Positions 61,750 through 64,000 of a stretch of DNA of 64,000 nt are shown piece by piece (positions within the stretch are counted from its first letter, which is position 1; each line of letters begins with the position of its first letter). A program made the position numbers and the translations under genes. The notes under the pieces were generated by a model. It was not told where the DNA came from. It made no database searches and worked only from the letters and a program-made list of their open reading frames with translations. The DNA is from Bog-375 sp049587755 (GTDB taxonomy: Bacteria > Acidobacteriota > Terriglobia > Bryobacterales > Bryobacteraceae): positions 1-64,000 of the forward strand of contig JBAVEN010000032.1 in the NCBI GenBank assembly GCA_049587755.1, read 5' to 3'.

Positions 61750-62339
61750 CAAGCGGGGCGCGAGCCCGGCTTCACCAGCCGAATCCCCTGCTGGCATAGT
61801 GGGCACTCCTCCGGCTGATAAGCGGCTACGTTGAGCGTCACCAACGCCACCCGCGGCACGCCCACATCCGCGGTACCGCCGCTACGGTCGATGATCGAAG
61901 CGGCGGCCGCCACTGAAGCGCCCGCCGCCCGCAGAACTTCGATCACGTCCGCGGTGCTGCCGCCGGTGGTGATGACGTCCTCCACCACGCACGCTATCTC
62001 ACCGGGCTCGATCGAGAATCCGCGCCGCAGTGCCATTTTCTTGGATTCCGGGTCGCGTTCCGTGAAGATGTGCCGGCAGCCCAGGGCGCGCGCCACTTCG
62101 TGGCCAATAATCAAACCGCCCAGCGCCGGTGAGACCACCACGCCAACCCCTGCCGCGAGCTTGGGTTGCAGCTCGCCCGCCAGCATTTTGCCCAGCTTCT
62201 CCGCCGCCATCGGGTGCTCCAGCACCAGCGCGCACTGCAGGTAGCGGTCGCTATGCAGCCCGCTCGTCAGGCGGAAATGTCCCTCCAGATATGCCCCCGT
62301 GAACCGGAACAACTCCAGCACGGACTCGGTGGCGGGCAT
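61749..62339 (-). CDS. pyrE: Orotate phosphoribosyltransferase
   Basis: A 196-residue enzyme that joins orotate to PRPP to form OMP in pyrimidine synthesis. The PRPP-binding loop reads CVVEDVITTGGST. The core RFTGAYLEGHFRLTSGLHSDRYLQCALVLEHP near the N-terminus is diagnostic. A Cys-containing C-terminus (PEECPLCQQG) is seen in many bacterial copies. The ATG at 62339 is preferred because the protein family starts there and reaches normal length; a start 87 nt earlier adds a hydrophobic, non-family leader. No strong ribosome site is visible for either. truA follows with one base overlap. Confidence 0.93.
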   Translation of the reverse strand: MPATESVLELFRFTGAYLEGHFRLTSGLHSDRYLQCALVLEHPMAAEKLGKMLAGELQPKLAAGVGVVVSPALGGLIIGHEVARALGCRHIFTERDPESKKMALRRGFSIEPGEIACVVEDVITTGGSTADVIEVLRAAGASVAAAASIIDRSGGTADVGVPRVALVTLNVAAYQPEECPLCQQGIRLVKPGSRPA

Positions 62340-62697
62340 CACAACCGTCACTATAACATCCGCCTTAGCGGCAAGTTCTTGCCCAATCGAGGCAATCGGC
62401 AACAGGATGGTACATTTGTCTGACACATCGGTATCAAATCGGCTTGTGCTAAAGCGCCGGTTTTGGATTCCACGGCTGATTCCACGCTGGTTAGCGTTTG
62501 GAGCGCTAATTGCTCATGGAAGTCTCGTGACTAGGATGATACAGGCCCGAAGAGAGACGCTTGATCCCACCTTAGCCGACCTGCCGAAAGAGTCACCTCG
62601 CCAGCAAGCCCACCATTAGTCCCCAAAACCTTCACAACCGTCTCTCCTCGGAGCCTGGCACAGCCCCCGGCTGCACGCCATCGCGTACCATGGTTTT
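62340..62697. other. Divergent gap upstream of pyrE, no gene seen
   Basis: About 358 nt between the pyrE start and the plus-strand CPCC protein gene. It must hold divergent promoters. A longer pyrE start would shorten it by 87 nt. No convincing frame, hairpin or RNA fold is recognised. Confidence 0.4.
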
Positions 62698-63000
62698 ATG
62701 GCTAAAGCTATGTTCGACGTGGAGTGCCCCTGCTGCCAAGCGATTCTCCGGATCGATCCCGAAACCCGCGCCATCATTGCCCACACCGTTCCCGAGCGGC
62801 CCAAGCCGATTGAGGACTTAGCCGCCGAAGTGGTCAAGCTGAAAGGCGTCGAAGCGCGGCGCGACGAGGTCTTCCAAAAGCAGGTCGAAGCGCAAAAATC
62901 GCACGGCAAGGTGCTCGAGAAGAAATTCGACGAGCTCTTCAAGCGCGCCAAGGAAAGCCCCGACGCTCCGCCGCCCGTGCGTGATATCGACCTCGATTAG
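62698..63000 (+). CDS. Small conserved protein with CPCC motif
   Basis: A 100-residue protein. The start MAKAMFDVECPCCQAILRID holds a CPCC pair, half of a zinc-ribbon knuckle. A helical charged middle follows (AAEVVKLKGVEARRDEVFQKQVEAQKSHGKVLEKKF), ending acidic (PPVRDIDLD). It may dimerise through the helix to complete a metal site. Family unknown to me; the frame has good composition. It starts after a non-coding gap and stops before a repeat-rich region. Confidence 0.65.
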   Translation: MAKAMFDVECPCCQAILRIDPETRAIIAHTVPERPKPIEDLAAEVVKLKGVEARRDEVFQKQVEAQKSHGKVLEKKFDELFKRAKESPDAPPPVRDIDLD

Positions 63001-63031
63001 CACCCGCCGGCGCCACGAAGAAACGCAGCGC

Positions 63032-63059
63032 CGTAGCGCCGGCGGTCTTTGCCGCCGGT
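63032..63059. repeat. 28-bp palindromic repeat, copy 2
   Basis: Exact match to 45381-45408 with the same CCGGCGG/CCGCCGG hairpin. It is followed by T-rich sequence that could also act as a terminator for the CPCC gene. Confidence 0.85.
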
Positions 63060-63168
63060 GTTTTTTCTCTCTCCAATCGTGCGCGTTGAGGATAACCCAA
63101 GCAGAAGCGGTCTGTCCGCGCGCCCCGAAGAGTGGCCATGGTCCAGCACGCACAAGTCACACGAACCA

Positions 63169-63191
63169 GCGGCAAAAACCATCGGCGCTAC
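63169..63191. repeat. Inverted diverged relative of the 28-bp repeat
   Basis: Reverse complement of this 23-nt stretch matches the repeat except for three bases in the middle. With copy 2 at 63032-63059 it makes a large inverted pair about 110 nt apart, as in REP doublets. Confidence 0.6.
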
Positions 63192-63348
63192 AGCGCCTCT
63201 CGCGAAAAATGCAGACGCACCAGTGGAGAGGCATGCCCACCCCGGCTTTCCGCGGCGCACTTGGCCCAATCGGCCGAAAAGCACCACCACCGGCCAATTC
63301 GCGCCATTCCGGGAAACGTGATAACCTTTGGTTCCCAGGAACAGCCAT

Positions 63349-64000
63349 ATGCGGAAATTCACCGCTTTCTTCGTTATCCTATTCGGCGCCACAGCCGTCC
63401 TCTGCGCGCAGGCCACACCGCCGGCTGCATCGCAGCCCATACCGGCGGCCGCGCCGCAGGCTGCGGTTCCGCAGACCCCGCCCGCACCCCCTCCGCCGCA
63501 CGAGCAGGCTCCGGCGGCCTACAACTGTGATCCGGTAAATCCCAACGCCACGCCCGAGGCTCGCGCGCTGCTGAAGACCCTCTGCGCGATCTCCGGCAAG
63601 GGCATCCTGTCCGGCCAGCATAATTATCCCAACCAGCGCGATCTGGACACGGAAAAGGTCCACACACTCACCGGCAAGTACCCCGCCATCTGGGGTTCGG
63701 ATTTCGGCTTTACCGACGACGAGGACAAGGACTCCATCGTTCATCGCGACCTGATCATCGCGGAGGCCAAAAAGCAGGCGGCGGCCGGCTCCATCATTTA
63801 TCTGTGCTGGCACATGCTGCGGCCCACCGAGGATGAACCGGGCAAGCCCGGCGCGAGTTGGAGGGGCAGCGTGCAGGCCCGCCTCACCGACGATCAGTGG
63901 GCGGAGTTGATCACGCCCGACACGCCGCTGCACAAGCGGTGGGAAAAATACATGGACACGGCCGCCGGCTATCTCAAGCAGTTGCAGGATGCGCATATCC
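63349..64000 (+). CDS. GH26-like beta-mannanase, 5' part (cut by window end)
   Basis: Open reading frame runs to the window edge, about 217 residues seen. Signal peptide MRKFTAFFVILFGATAVLCAQ, then a Pro/Ala-rich linker (residues about 22-57), then a glycoside hydrolase 26 start: GKGILSGQHNYPNQRDLDTEKVHTLTGKYPAIWGSDFGF and AGSIIYLCWHMLRPTEDEPG. The catalytic Glu pair lies beyond the window, so activity cannot be judged. AGGA sits 8 nt before the ATG. GH26 members mostly cut beta-1,4-mannan, or less often xylan or mixed glucan. Likely a secreted plant-polymer hydrolase. Confidence 0.85.
   Translation, partial: MRKFTAFFVILFGATAVLCAQATPPAASQPIPAAAPQAAVPQTPPAPPPPHEQAPAAYNCDPVNPNATPEARALLKTLCAISGKGILSGQHNYPNQRDLDTEKVHTLTGKYPAIWGSDFGFTDDEDKDSIVHRDLIIAEAKKQAAAGSIIYLCWHMLRPTEDEPGKPGASWRGSVQARLTDDQWAELITPDTPLHKRWEKYMDTAAGYLKQLQDAHI

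Larger units (their letters stand above)
63001..63348. other. Gap with palindromic repeat copies
   Basis: 348 nt between the CPCC protein gene and the GH26 gene. It holds copy 2 of the 28-bp repeat and an inverted, diverged relative, listed separately. The end carries the GH26 leader with AGGA (63337-63340). No other gene is seen. Confidence 0.5.

Overview
The window is high-GC bacterial chromosomal DNA, densely coding on both strands. It looks like Acidobacteriota, most likely the Solibacteres/Bryobacterales group. This rests on the mix of families: a large TonB-dependent receptor with a carboxypeptidase-regulatory-like N-terminus, a multihaem cytochrome fused to TPRs, a MoxR/DUF58/VWA/DUF4175 cluster, many secreted peptidases, GH29 and GH26 enzymes, and intergenic palindromic repeats. 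The assignment is inferred from gene content. No rRNA, tRNA, CRISPR array, insertion sequence or prophage was seen.

Layout. 0.2-2.6 kb: arginine biosynthesis operon argC-argB-GNAT acetyltransferase, each pair overlapping by 4 nt. 2.7-5.8 kb: molybdopterin-binding-domain protein, a strong terminator, a small Flp-type pilin and an unknown secreted protein. 5.9-8.6 kb: polysaccharide-export-type ABC permease without its ATPase, an M23 peptidase and a glutaminyl cyclase. 8.6-19.3 kb: beta-propeller protein, HpnE-like squalene/hopanoid enzyme, Gfo/Idh/MocA oxidoreductase, ALDH7-type dehydrogenase, DUF6807 protein, DUF72 protein and gamma-glutamyltransferase. 19.4-21.1 kb: a run of small genes (zinc ribbon, DinB, cupin, secreted peptide, CusF-like lipoprotein). 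21.1-26.4 kb, minus strand: RRM protein with a coupled small-gene pair, ketoglutarate-semialdehyde-type dehydrogenase, DUF1648 membrane protein and TolC-like protein. 26.5-32.1 kb: seven-haem TPR cytochrome just downstream of the TonB-dependent receptor.

32.3-45.2 kb is the most striking block. Seven tightly packed minus-strand genes encode a VWA/amidotransferase-like membrane protein, a legumain/caspase-like protein whose presumed catalytic Cys is Ser, a TPR-HExxH protein, a MoxR AAA+ ATPase, a DUF58 protein, a BatA-like VWA membrane protein and a 1199-residue DUF4175 protein with a Gln-rich C-terminal half. Together they look like an envelope-associated AAA+/VWA chaperone or signalling machine.

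45.4-52.5 kb: uvrA, an Ig-like secreted protein, GH29 alpha-L-fucosidase, an aromatic amino acid ammonia-lyase carrying the His-Leu pair typical of tyrosine ammonia-lyases, and a DUF7662 protein. 52.7-57.7 kb: M28/GCPII-like peptidase, then folD-coaE-HtrA-type protease with overlapping ends. 58.1-62.3 kb: pyrE-truA-S9 peptidase-outer-membrane barrel protein on the minus strand. 62.7-64.0 kb: a small CPCC protein and the 5' part of a GH26 glycosidase cut by the window end.

Several gaps (about 45.4, 52.6, 57.9-58.1 and 63.0-63.2 kb) hold REP-like palindromic elements. A 28-bp sequence is shared exactly between 45.4 and 63.0 kb. Many starts were moved inward from the longest frame on the basis of ribosome binding sites, signal peptides or family length.
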